Shown here piece after piece: positions 1-7,533 of a DNA stretch of 64,000 nt. A program made the position numbers and the translations under genes. The stretch spans positions 83,472 through 147,471 of the forward strand of contig NZ_JACCBZ010000010.1 of assembly GCF_013408825.1 (NCBI RefSeq), in the 5' to 3' direction. The notes under the pieces are model-generated. The model made no database searches, had not been told where the DNA came from, and saw nothing but the letters and a program-made list of their open reading frames with translations. Source of the stretch: Mucilaginibacter tundrae. GTDB lineage: Bacteria; Bacteroidota; Bacteroidia; Sphingobacteriales; Sphingobacteriaceae. Position 1 is the first letter of the stretch. Each line of letters opens with the position of its first letter.

Positions 1-2
1 CT

Positions 3-1208
3 ATCAAATGCCAGATACTACATGGATTACTAGCACAAAAAATCTTAGCGCAACAAGCCATAATTGATAGTATTGAGGTTAAGGATGATGAAGTTGATAA
101 TGAGGTTGACCGCCGTATGCGCACCATGACGCAAAGGGCTGGAGGCCAGGATAGGCTTGAGCAATTCCTGGGCCGTTCGGTTATCCAATATAAGGACGAG
201 ATTCGTCCGGACATTAAGGAGTCATTGGTTGCAGATAAGATGAGGGCTAAAATAACTGAAAAGTTAAACGTTACCCCTCAGGACGTTGAAAACTATTACA
301 ACAAAATACCAAAAGACAGCTTGCCTACATATAACAAAGAAGTTGAAGTTGGTGAAATTGTTTTTCAACCCAAATTAAACACTGACGAAAAAGCTTTTTA
401 CCGCCAAAAGGCCGAGGATTTACGCACACGTGTAAAAAATGGGGAAGATTTTGGCACACTGGCACGTTTATATTCACAAGATCCCGGCTCGGCACCCGAT
501 GGTGGCGATTTAGGGTTTGCTGATCGTACTAGTTACGTAAAAGATTTTGCAGCTTGGGCCTTTAAATTAAAGGCGGGTGAAATTTCTCCGGTATTTGAAA
601 CAGATTTCGGGTTTCACTTTTTACAGGTTATTGAGCGTCGCGGCGAACAAGTACATGTTAGGCATATTTTAATTATTCCGGCAATTACTCAGGCCAGCCT
701 TAACAGGGCTAAGGGTAAAGCCGACAGCGTTTATCATGACCTGATGACAAACTCTAAAATAAACTTTTCAAGCGCAGCTGCCTTTTATTCTGATGACAAG
801 GAAACCAAATTTAATGGTGGCATGTTGCTAAATGCCGATGACGTACAAAACAGAAGCACCATTATTCCAAGTGATAAACTCGACCCGCAAATAGCATTGG
901 TTATTGATACCATGAAAATAGGCGGGTATTCAAAACCACAATTATTTACGGATAATGCCGGTAAAAAAACTTATAAAATTTTACTTTTAAAATCAGTTAC
1001 CGACGCGCATAAAGCTAATTTGGCCCAGGATTTCCCTAAGCTGAAAGATGCCGCATTCAATGATAAAACTAACCGTACAGTAAGTGAGTGGTTTGAAAAA
1101 AGAAGGAAAGAAACTTATATCAAGATCGATCCGGAATTTGTAATCTGCTCCGATTTAAAAGGCTGGGCTACGCCTCCTGCGCCGGTACAAGCTAACGCCA
1201 CTAAATAA
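3..1208 (+). CDS. SurA-like periplasmic peptidyl-prolyl isomerase, 5' truncated by window
   Basis: This is the C-terminal 401 residues of a parvulin-type periplasmic foldase; the frame is open to the window edge, so the true start and signal peptide lie outside. The visible part begins in a SurA-N-like helical region (first ~110 residues), followed by two rotamase domains at roughly residues 114-213 and 216-331. The first carries the parvulin signature QDPGSAPDGGDLGF and ends with FGFHFLQVIERR; the second is more divergent and probably less active. Family members bind unfolded outer-membrane proteins in the periplasm and assist barrel assembly. A moxR gene starts 5 bp after the stop, so the two are probably cotranscribed. 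Identification as the SurA type rests on the helical N-region plus two parvulin domains; PrsA/PpiD-like labels are alternatives. Confidence 0.9.
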   Translation: MKCQILHGLLAQKILAQQAIIDSIEVKDDEVDNEVDRRMRTMTQRAGGQDRLEQFLGRSVIQYKDEIRPDIKESLVADKMRAKITEKLNVTPQDVENYYNKIPKDSLPTYNKEVEVGEIVFQPKLNTDEKAFYRQKAEDLRTRVKNGEDFGTLARLYSQDPGSAPDGGDLGFADRTSYVKDFAAWAFKLKAGEISPVFETDFGFHFLQVIERRGEQVHVRHILIIPAITQASLNRAKGKADSVYHDLMTNSKINFSSAAAFYSDDKETKFNGGMLLNADDVQNRSTIIPSDKLDPQIALVIDTMKIGGYSKPQLFTDNAGKKTYKILLLKSVTDAHKANLAQDFPKLKDAAFNDKTNRTVSEWFEKRRKETYIKIDPEFVICSDLKGWATPPAPVQANATK

Positions 1209-1213
1209 TATAC

Positions 1214-2176
1214 ATGCAATACCCATCGGATGTTGAAGCCGCAGACGCTTTAAACAAGGCCTACAAGCAATTGCGTGCCGAGATAGGTAAAGTTATTATC
1301 GGCCAGGACGAAGTTGTTAAATTCGTCCTTATTTCCATCTTTAGTAATGGGCATTGCTTATTGGTTGGTGTACCAGGTTTGGCTAAAACTTTACTGGTAC
1401 AAACCGTTGCTCAAGTACTCGATCTGGATTTTAAAAGAATACAGTTTACGCCCGATCTGATGCCATCGGATATTATTGGTTCAGAAATCTTGGGGGAAGA
1501 CAGGAATTTCAAATTTATACCCGGTCCGGTATTTTCTAACATCATATTAGCTGATGAGATAAACCGTACACCGCCAAAAACACAAGCCGCTTTATTAGAG
1601 GCCATGCAGGAAAAGGCGGTTACCGCGGCTGGCGTAACACACCAGCTTTCAAAACCGTTTTTTGTTCTGGCTACCCAAAACCCAATCGAACAAGAAGGCA
1701 CTTATCCTTTACCCGAGGCGCAACTGGACAGGTTTATGTTTAATGTGTCGTTAGATTATCCATCTTTTGCAGAGGAATTGCAAGTAGTTAAAAATACAAC
1801 CAGTTCAAATCAGGCAAAGGTTAATCATATCTTAAACGCTGAGCAGATCATTTATTTTCAGCAGCTGGTACGTAATATCCCTGTTGCCGATAACGTACTG
1901 GAGTATGCGGTTAAACTGGTAGCTAAAACCCGCCCTAATGGCGAATTCGCGGCCCCACAGGTAAAACGTTTACTAAACTGGGGTGCAGGCCCGCGGGCAT
2001 CGCAATATTTAATCCTGGGCGCCAAATGCCATGCTGTTCTTAACGGTAAATATTCGCCAGACATTGAGGATGTACAGGCTATTGCCAAACCAATTCTCCG
2101 CCACCGTATTGTGCGCAGCTACCATGCTGAAGCCGATGGCCTATCAACAGATGATATTATAGAAGGGTTGTTCTAA
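1214..2176 (+). CDS. MoxR family AAA+ ATPase
   Basis: A 320-residue MoxR-type AAA+ ATPase, the usual full length for the family. The sequence shows Walker A GVPGLAKT (52-59), Walker B IILADE (110-115), sensor-1 ATQNP (153-157) and the arginine-finger segment LPEAQLDRF (167-175), followed by the AAA lid domain. MoxR proteins act as chaperones that help insert metal ions or activate partner proteins, often ones with von Willebrand A domains. No DUF58 or VWA partner gene follows here: the gene ends at a bidirectional terminator and the next gene is on the other strand. Its substrate therefore cannot be read from context. The gene starts 5 bp after the surA-like gene, suggesting a shared transcript. 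Confidence 0.93.
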   Translation: MQYPSDVEAADALNKAYKQLRAEIGKVIIGQDEVVKFVLISIFSNGHCLLVGVPGLAKTLLVQTVAQVLDLDFKRIQFTPDLMPSDIIGSEILGEDRNFKFIPGPVFSNIILADEINRTPPKTQAALLEAMQEKAVTAAGVTHQLSKPFFVLATQNPIEQEGTYPLPEAQLDRFMFNVSLDYPSFAEELQVVKNTTSSNQAKVNHILNAEQIIYFQQLVRNIPVADNVLEYAVKLVAKTRPNGEFAAPQVKRLLNWGAGPRASQYLILGAKCHAVLNGKYSPDIEDVQAIAKPILRHRIVRSYHAEADGLSTDDIIEGLF

Positions 2177-2204
2177 AAATACTTAATGCAGCAAGATCTG
2201 CCTT

Positions 2205-2246
2205 AAAAAAAGAGGGATGATTCTTGTGAATCATCCCTCTTTTTTT
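2205..2246. terminator. Bidirectional intrinsic terminator between moxR and the convergent secreted protein gene
   Basis: A stem reading GAGGGATGATTC pairs perfectly with GAATCATCCCTC around a TTGT loop. It is flanked by an A-run on the left and a T-run on the right, so it can stop transcription from both sides. Confidence 0.9.
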
Positions 2247-2259
2247 AAGTGTATAGTCA

Positions 2260-3132
2260 TTAATCGTTTTCAACAGCCGAAAACACTTCCAGCAAAATAT
2301 CCCATTTGTGATCTTTATCAATTTCCCAAACACGAACGTAATTGTAATTGCTAACAACCTGTCCCTTGGTTATGCGGGCTGTTCCGTAACTGTAAGCCAG
2401 GTCATTACTGGTTGAGCGGCCAGCATCAGTAGTCTCAGCAGTTATAGTAATAGCTTCGTTGTCAATAAATTTCATAACCTTGTCCTGACCAATCATCGGC
2501 TCAAAGCCGGGGAAATAGTAGCGGCCTTCTGGACTTAGAAACTCTTTATAACTTGCTAAAGTTGATATTGATAATGAATGATTGAATATTTTATCGGTAG
2601 CCAATATTACACTTTTGCCATTAAAGGGATCTTTACTTGGCGCAACCAGCTTTGATGAATCGGGTTCCTGAAAGTCGGTAATAGCGTCCTGCTCAGGTTC
2701 CGGGTGCTGAATACCCAGATCCATCAGTAATTTTAATTTATTGTTCTCGTCGGTACGCCATATGGATACATAATCGCCATATACCTTGTCGTCATCAGTT
2801 TTACCATTTTGGTAAACATATGGCCCTGCTGTAAAAGCGAGATCGCCATTGGCAGATATACGCGCAAATTTAGGCTGCCAGGTTAAAGTACCCGGCTGTT
2901 TATCAATATTGGTATAAAAGTCTGTTATTTTAACCGGGTTTGGTTTAAAAACTATCCCTTCGATATCTGCAACTTCTAAAAATGCAGCTTTAATCCCTTT
3001 GCGGGCAACTAAATTGTTAAAGTTATCCTCTGCTTTAATAACTTTATCTACATGTGCCAGATCGGGCTTTTGGGCCATGGCTAAATTGGCAAAGCAAGTT
3101 AATATAACAGCGGCTGAAAATATTTTTCTCAT
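2260..3132 (-). CDS. Secreted protein with two NTF2/SnoaL-like (DUF4440-type) domains
   Basis: A 290-residue protein of unknown function. The first 20 residues are a clear Sec signal peptide (cleavage predicted after AMA, before Q21). The rest looks like two related NTF2-like cone folds, about residues 24-148 and 180-285; both have the helical start (KVIKAEDNFNNL / SISTLASYKEFL) and strand pairs ending in tryptophan-containing segments (VSIWRTD / VRVWEID) typical of DUF4440 proteins. Such domains often bind small ligands or act as enzymes, but no catalytic residues can be assigned here. The gene stands alone: terminator on its 3' side, cysS further downstream on the other side. Location is periplasmic or external. 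Confidence 0.8.
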   Translation of the reverse strand: MRKIFSAAVILTCFANLAMAQKPDLAHVDKVIKAEDNFNNLVARKGIKAAFLEVADIEGIVFKPNPVKITDFYTNIDKQPGTLTWQPKFARISANGDLAFTAGPYVYQNGKTDDDKVYGDYVSIWRTDENNKLKLLMDLGIQHPEPEQDAITDFQEPDSSKLVAPSKDPFNGKSVILATDKIFNHSLSISTLASYKEFLSPEGRYYFPGFEPMIGQDKVMKFIDNEAITITAETTDAGRSTSNDLAYSYGTARITKGQVVSNYNYVRVWEIDKDHKWDILLEVFSAVEND

Positions 3133-3196
3133 ATGATAATGAATTGTGAGGGGAATTTAGTTATAACATGGGTAATCCCGTGCAGATTTATATGTT

Positions 3197-4657
3197 TTAA
3201 ATTTTAGTCCAGTTTGTTCCTTCTTTGGTATCCTTCAATTGAAATCCTATTTCTTGCAGGCCATTTCTTATCTTGTCTGATGTCGCGTAATCCTGGCTGC
3301 TTTTTGCCTCATTGCGCAGGTTAACAATAAAATTTAAAACCTGTGGCAAATCATCGCCCGCTGCTTGTTCATCTTTCAAACCCAAAATATCAAGTACAAA
3401 ACTATTCATTAATTGTTTTAACAATTCCAGATTTTCGGTGTCAATTTTCAGTTTACTATCATAAACCGAATTGATAATCCGGGATGCTTCAAACAGCTCT
3501 GCAATAAGCACAGGGCTGTTAAAATCATCATTCATAGCCTCATAACAACGATCAGAAAGCGATTTTATTTCAACATCAGTACTCGAAAATGCTTTTAAAT
3601 CTTTAAGTAAGCCAAATGAATTCATTAGCCGTTTAAATCCTTTTTCCGATGCTTCCATAGCATCATTACTAAAATCAAGCGTGCTGCGGTAATGAGCTTG
3701 TAACATAAAAAAGCGAACCGTCATAGGGCTATAGCCTTTATTCAGAATAGAATTTTCTCCGCTGAATAATTCATGCGGCAAAAAACTATTGCCTAATGAT
3801 TTCGACATTTTTTGCCCGTTGACCGTAAGCATATTGGTATGCACCCAATAGTTAGCCGGTGTTTTACCACAAGCCGCCATGTTTTGAGCGATCTCGTTAG
3901 TATGATGCGTCGGTATCAGATCTATACCACCGCCATGTATATCAAAGTGCTCGCCAAGATATTTCTCGCTCATAGCGGAACATTCCAGGTGCCACCCCGG
4001 CAAGCCAACACTCCAGGGCGAAGGCCATTTCATTAACGTTTCAGGTTTAGCTTTTATCCAAAGGGCAAAGTCCAGTTTACCCCGCTTCTCCTGTTGACCG
4101 CCTAATGATCGCGTATTGGTTAATAGGTCATCCAGGTTACGGCCGCTTAAAACCCCATAATCATTAGTACTGTTATATTTTTCCACATCAAAATAAACCG
4201 AGCCATCTACCTCATAAGCATAGCCCTTTTCCAATATGGTTTTAACCAATTCTATTTGTTCAATAACGTGGCCTGTAGCCAATGGTTCGATACTTGGCGG
4301 CAGAATATTCAATATCTGCATAACATCATGAAACCCTACGGTATACTTTTGAGCGATCTCCATTGGCTCTAATTTGGCCAATTTAGCTTTCTTGGATATT
4401 TTATCCTCGCCCTCATCCGCATCGCCCTCAAGGTGGCCGGCATCAGTAATATTACGTACATACCGTACCTTATAACCCAAATGGTTTAAATAACGGAAAA
4501 TAATATCAAACGAAATATAGGTACGGCAATTGCCTAAGTGTGCATCACTGTATACGGTTGGGCCGCAAACGTACATGCCTACATGCGGCGCATTTATTGC
4601 TTTAAATTCCTCTTTTTTGCGTGTTAAAGTATTGTAAACAAACAAATCCTGTTTCAT
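3197..4657 (-). CDS. cysS: Cysteinyl-tRNA synthetase
   Basis: A class I synthetase that charges tRNA-Cys with cysteine. Starting at the ATG at 4657 gives 486 residues; a longer frame adds 23 residues unlike the family, so this start is preferred. Visible motifs are the HIGH-type HLGN (40-43), KMSKS (283-287) and the zinc ligands C31, C226, H251 and E255 (in MYVCGPTVY, WHLECSAM and HHTNEIAQ). The C-terminal helical anticodon region (about 350-486) is complete. The stop lies 64 bp from the start of the secreted NTF2-like gene. The start codon lies only 5 nt after a TAnnTTTG box (4663-4670), so the mRNA may be leaderless. Confidence 0.97.
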   Translation of the reverse strand: MKQDLFVYNTLTRKKEEFKAINAPHVGMYVCGPTVYSDAHLGNCRTYISFDIIFRYLNHLGYKVRYVRNITDAGHLEGDADEGEDKISKKAKLAKLEPMEIAQKYTVGFHDVMQILNILPPSIEPLATGHVIEQIELVKTILEKGYAYEVDGSVYFDVEKYNSTNDYGVLSGRNLDDLLTNTRSLGGQQEKRGKLDFALWIKAKPETLMKWPSPWSVGLPGWHLECSAMSEKYLGEHFDIHGGGIDLIPTHHTNEIAQNMAACGKTPANYWVHTNMLTVNGQKMSKSLGNSFLPHELFSGENSILNKGYSPMTVRFFMLQAHYRSTLDFSNDAMEASEKGFKRLMNSFGLLKDLKAFSSTDVEIKSLSDRCYEAMNDDFNSPVLIAELFEASRIINSVYDSKLKIDTENLELLKQLMNSFVLDILGLKDEQAAGDDLPQVLNFIVNLRNEAKSSQDYATSDKIRNGLQEIGFQLKDTKEGTNWTKI

Positions 4658-4662
4658 GCTGG

Positions 4663-4670
4663 CAAACTTA
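4663..4670 (-). promoter_or_regulatory. Candidate -7 promoter box of cysS (TAAGTTTG)
   Basis: On the minus strand TAAGTTTG matches the Bacteroidota -7 consensus TAnnTTTG and ends 5 nt before the cysS ATG. No clear -33 TTTG is seen at the usual distance, so the call rests on the -7 box alone. Confidence 0.45.
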
Positions 4671-4691
4671 CAATTTTTTCGGCTTTGGTTT

Positions 4692-4796
4692 GAGAATAGA
4701 ATCAAGATGTAAGAGCCAAGATTCAAGACACTTAAAAATTTACGATGTTATTGCTTTTCTCCTTATTCTTCGCTCTTGATTCTTGACTCTCTTTCG
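4692..4796. repeat. Imperfect inverted repeat of the AATCAAGA type
   Basis: The gap between cysS and the endonuclease/exonuclease/phosphatase gene holds AGAATCAAGATGTAAGAG and AGATTCAAGACAC on one side and their rough complement (CTCTTGATTCTTGACTCTC) on the other. Short elements with this AATCAAGA theme are dispersed in related genomes. Arms are imperfect and the element's ends are not exact. Confidence 0.5.
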
Positions 4797-4798
4797 TT

Positions 4799-5911
4799 CT
4801 ACTTTAGTTCCAAATCGCTGATCACTGGATAATGGTCAGACAATCGCTTCTCTACAATATCGTAATTTAATACTTCGAAGCCTGGACCCGCCATGATATA
4901 ATCTATCTGAAAATTGGGAAAATCGCCGTTATATGTTTTTCCAAAGCCCGAACCTTTTTCGCAAAAGGCATTTTTCATGCCTTTGCTCATTTGGTTTACG
5001 GCAAAAGAACTGGGCGTATCGTTAAAATCACCGGATATGATATAAGGATATGGGCAAACTGCCGCACTCTCTTTAACTTTAAAAACCTGTTGCGATCGTT
5101 TAATAAAGGCCGATTTTAATTTGGCTGCTAATCTTTTAGTAGAGTGCACGTTGGGCTTTCCTTGGGATACCCCTTTTAAATAGCTGTAATCCTCCGATTG
5201 AAAATGCACAGACTCCAGGTGTATGCTGTAAAACCGGATGATCTTATTTGATTTTTTTACATCGATGTAAAGGCATTGGTTTTCATCCGTTCTATCATCA
5301 GACAACATGATTAAGCCTCGCGCTACAATTGGATACCTGGAAAATATGGCCATGCCTATCGAATCGGTTGAGTTTGACTCAAAACCCACCAGATAGTAGC
5401 TATTTGTTTTTAACAGTTTTTTTAAAGCGTTAACCATGTGATATGGCCCGTAGTTACGGCTATAAAACTCCTGAAAACCAATCAAATCAGGATTTTCCTG
5501 CTTTATAATTGATAAAATATCGTTTCGGGTTGAGGTATCATTATCTGATCCGTAACGTTTAAAATCATGCACGTTATAGGTCATAATGCGTATAGCGTTA
5601 GAATCTTTGGTCGTGCCGGGTTTGGTAGAAGCACGCAAACCAAAATTTTTGTTCAGCATGTTCCAGCCTATACCAATAACTATCAATGGTAATAAAACCC
5701 ATATACTTTTGCGCAGCAGCCAGTAAAAAGCAAACAGCAAGGCAATCACCAATAAAATAGGATAAGCCAACCCAAAGAAGGCGATGATCCAGTAATTCGA
5801 CGGGTTTGTAATGGGCGCCAGGTAACTTAACAGCAATGCCGCGCAAAGCAGGTAGTTTAGCCACAGTAAAATTTTATCAAAAAAACCAAGCCCGCTTTTT
5901 CTAATTGTCAT
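4799..5911 (-). CDS. Membrane-anchored endonuclease/exonuclease/phosphatase (EEP) family protein
   Basis: A 370-residue protein with three predicted N-terminal membrane segments (about 14-32, 40-63 and 70-84) followed by an EEP catalytic domain (about 105-370). Catalytic-type motifs are visible: MTYNVHDF (110-117), GFQEF with the metal-binding Glu148, SGDFNDTP, and the terminal SDHYPV. EEP enzymes cleave phosphodiester bonds in nucleic acids, lipids or phosphoinositides; the real substrate cannot be decided. The topology probably places the catalytic domain on one face of the inner membrane. Its start overlaps the upstream rhomboid gene by 11 bp, placing it last in a mutL-rhomboid-rhomboid-EEP run. 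This membrane-EEP arrangement beside rhomboids is familiar in Bacteroidota, but no joint function is known to me. Confidence 0.88.
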   Translation of the reverse strand: MTIRKSGLGFFDKILLWLNYLLCAALLLSYLAPITNPSNYWIIAFFGLAYPILLVIALLFAFYWLLRKSIWVLLPLIVIGIGWNMLNKNFGLRASTKPGTTKDSNAIRIMTYNVHDFKRYGSDNDTSTRNDILSIIKQENPDLIGFQEFYSRNYGPYHMVNALKKLLKTNSYYLVGFESNSTDSIGMAIFSRYPIVARGLIMLSDDRTDENQCLYIDVKKSNKIIRFYSIHLESVHFQSEDYSYLKGVSQGKPNVHSTKRLAAKLKSAFIKRSQQVFKVKESAAVCPYPYIISGDFNDTPSSFAVNQMSKGMKNAFCEKGSGFGKTYNGDFPNFQIDYIMAGPGFEVLNYDIVEKRLSDHYPVISDLELK

Positions 5912-6776
5912 CTTTACTGGCGCGGAATAATATTTCTTTTTCTTCGCTGCTTAAGTGTTCGTAACCCACCTTTGATATTTTGTCGAGGATAACATCAACT
6001 TCATCCTGCCGTGGGCGGGAGTTTGCTCTTTTGTTATTACTGCGGGCAACCACCTTTAGTTTAGAAAGCTTGGGGCCAGATTTAAACAGATTGGCGATGT
6101 TGCCTACCCAATCACTACCTGCCTGCAGGCGTTTGATGTAGATGAAGCCAAATAACGCGCCGCCAAGGTGGGCGATTTCGCCGCCGGCATTAGGCCCAGC
6201 GATACTCAAAAAGTCGAGTATCACATAAAAAATAGCCAGCCATTTTAATTTAACCGGGCCAATGATCATCAGTGGTATAGTATAATCGGGCATTAAAGTA
6301 GCAGTAGCTACAATTACAGCCATTACACTTGCCGAGGCTCCTACTGCTGTACTAAATGGCAATACCGCGGCAAAAACCGGGAATAAATTATAGCTAAGTA
6401 TGTAGAATAGCGCGCCGGCTAAGCCACCTAAAAGGTATACGCCAACAATCCGCTGTTTGCCCAGGTATTCCTCAAATATTTGCCCAATCCAGTACAGCCA
6501 TAGCATATTAAACAGGATGTGAAAGATGCCGGCATGCATAAACATGTAGGTAAGTGGCGTCCAGAAACGTACTTCGAGCTTGGGCAGATATGCCGGTATG
6601 GCCAGGTATTCGTTAGAATAAAATGAGATGATTTGCGAGCTGCCGGTAAACAGCCATTCAAAAACAGCGGGGATGTTTATCAGCAAATAAACAGCAACAT
6701 TAATGGCAATAAGCAGGTTAAGCTTACTATCCGACTTAAGTACTTTTGATTGTATGTTTTGCCAGCTATTACTCAT
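5901..6776 (-). CDS. Rhomboid family intramembrane serine protease (second of a tandem pair)
   Basis: A 291-residue polytopic protein with six likely membrane segments between residues 20 and 215. The rhomboid dyad is visible: Ser148 in GASAS and His203 in AHLGG, together with the HxxxN element HILFN (86-90) in the second helix. Rhomboids cut membrane helices of substrate proteins inside the bilayer. The canonical GxSG appears as GASA. A soluble C-terminal tail of about 70 residues, basic at first and ending in KISKVGYEHLSSEEKEIL, is the part that differs most from its neighbour and resembles the conserved tail of Bacteroidota rhomboids. It follows the first rhomboid after 23 bp and overlaps the EEP gene by 11 bp. 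Confidence 0.92.
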   Translation of the reverse strand: MSNSWQNIQSKVLKSDSKLNLLIAINVAVYLLINIPAVFEWLFTGSSQIISFYSNEYLAIPAYLPKLEVRFWTPLTYMFMHAGIFHILFNMLWLYWIGQIFEEYLGKQRIVGVYLLGGLAGALFYILSYNLFPVFAAVLPFSTAVGASASVMAVIVATATLMPDYTIPLMIIGPVKLKWLAIFYVILDFLSIAGPNAGGEIAHLGGALFGFIYIKRLQAGSDWVGNIANLFKSGPKLSKLKVVARSNNKRANSRPRQDEVDVILDKISKVGYEHLSSEEKEILFRASKDDN

Positions 6777-6799
6777 ATTATCTTATTACTAAACGTCAT

Positions 6800-7501
6800 C
6801 TAGGTAAAACTGTTTGGCCTTCTGATGCCCCAAATTTTTATCATAATAAAGGCTATTAATGCCCCGCCCAAGTGCGCGAAGTGGGCTACATTATCCCCGC
6901 CAACATGGCCTATCCCTAAACCCAACTCAATTAATATATAAACGGGAATAATATATTTTGCTTTTATTGGCACAGGAATAAACATGATCATCAGTTCCAT
7001 ATTTGGATAAAGCATACCAAAGGCTATCAACACACCAAAAATAGCACCTGAAGCACCTAATGTTGGCGATGAATAAATCTCGCGTAATTGGCTTATTAGC
7101 GCCATATCGTCCGTTTGTAGTGTATCCGGCACAGAAAAATGCCCGACAAGGTGATATACTTCTATACCCTGTACCAACAACTGTAACAGGATAGCACCAA
7201 TACCACAAACAAAATAAAGCGTAAAAAAACGCTTTGAGCCAATACTGTATTCCACTATGGGGCCAAAGGAGAACAGGGCAAACATGTTAAAGATGATATG
7301 CTCCCAGCCGCCATGCAAAAACATGTAGGTTATAATTTGCCAGGGCCTAAAAAACGGCGAGTAGATGTAAAAAGCCGCGAAATGAGTAATGATCATATTA
7401 TTGATATTCTCATTAAATAAAACAGATGGCAAAAAACAAAGTATGTTGATGATCAACAGGTTTTTTACGACTGGAGATAGACTACCAAAAGGGGATTGCA
7501 T
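6800..7501 (-). CDS. Rhomboid family intramembrane serine protease (first of a tandem pair)
   Basis: A 233-residue compact rhomboid, six membrane segments, with the full GxSG motif (GASG, catalytic Ser151) and catalytic His210 in AHLGGA. HGGWEHIIFN (63-72) is the conserved helix-2 region. An insertion of about 35 residues (110-145) before the serine helix is predicted to be a loop. It lacks the long soluble tail of the next gene, so the two are not recent duplicates. The start lies 32 bp after the mutL stop, so it probably sits on the mutL transcript. Substrates are unknown; known bacterial rhomboids act in quality control and secretion. Confidence 0.92.
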   Translation of the reverse strand: MQSPFGSLSPVVKNLLIINILCFLPSVLFNENINNMIITHFAAFYIYSPFFRPWQIITYMFLHGGWEHIIFNMFALFSFGPIVEYSIGSKRFFTLYFVCGIGAILLQLLVQGIEVYHLVGHFSVPDTLQTDDMALISQLREIYSSPTLGASGAIFGVLIAFGMLYPNMELMIMFIPVPIKAKYIIPVYILIELGLGIGHVGGDNVAHFAHLGGALIAFIMIKIWGIRRPNSFT

Positions 7502-7533
7502 GTCAGTTTAAATATTATATATGTAGCCAAGGG

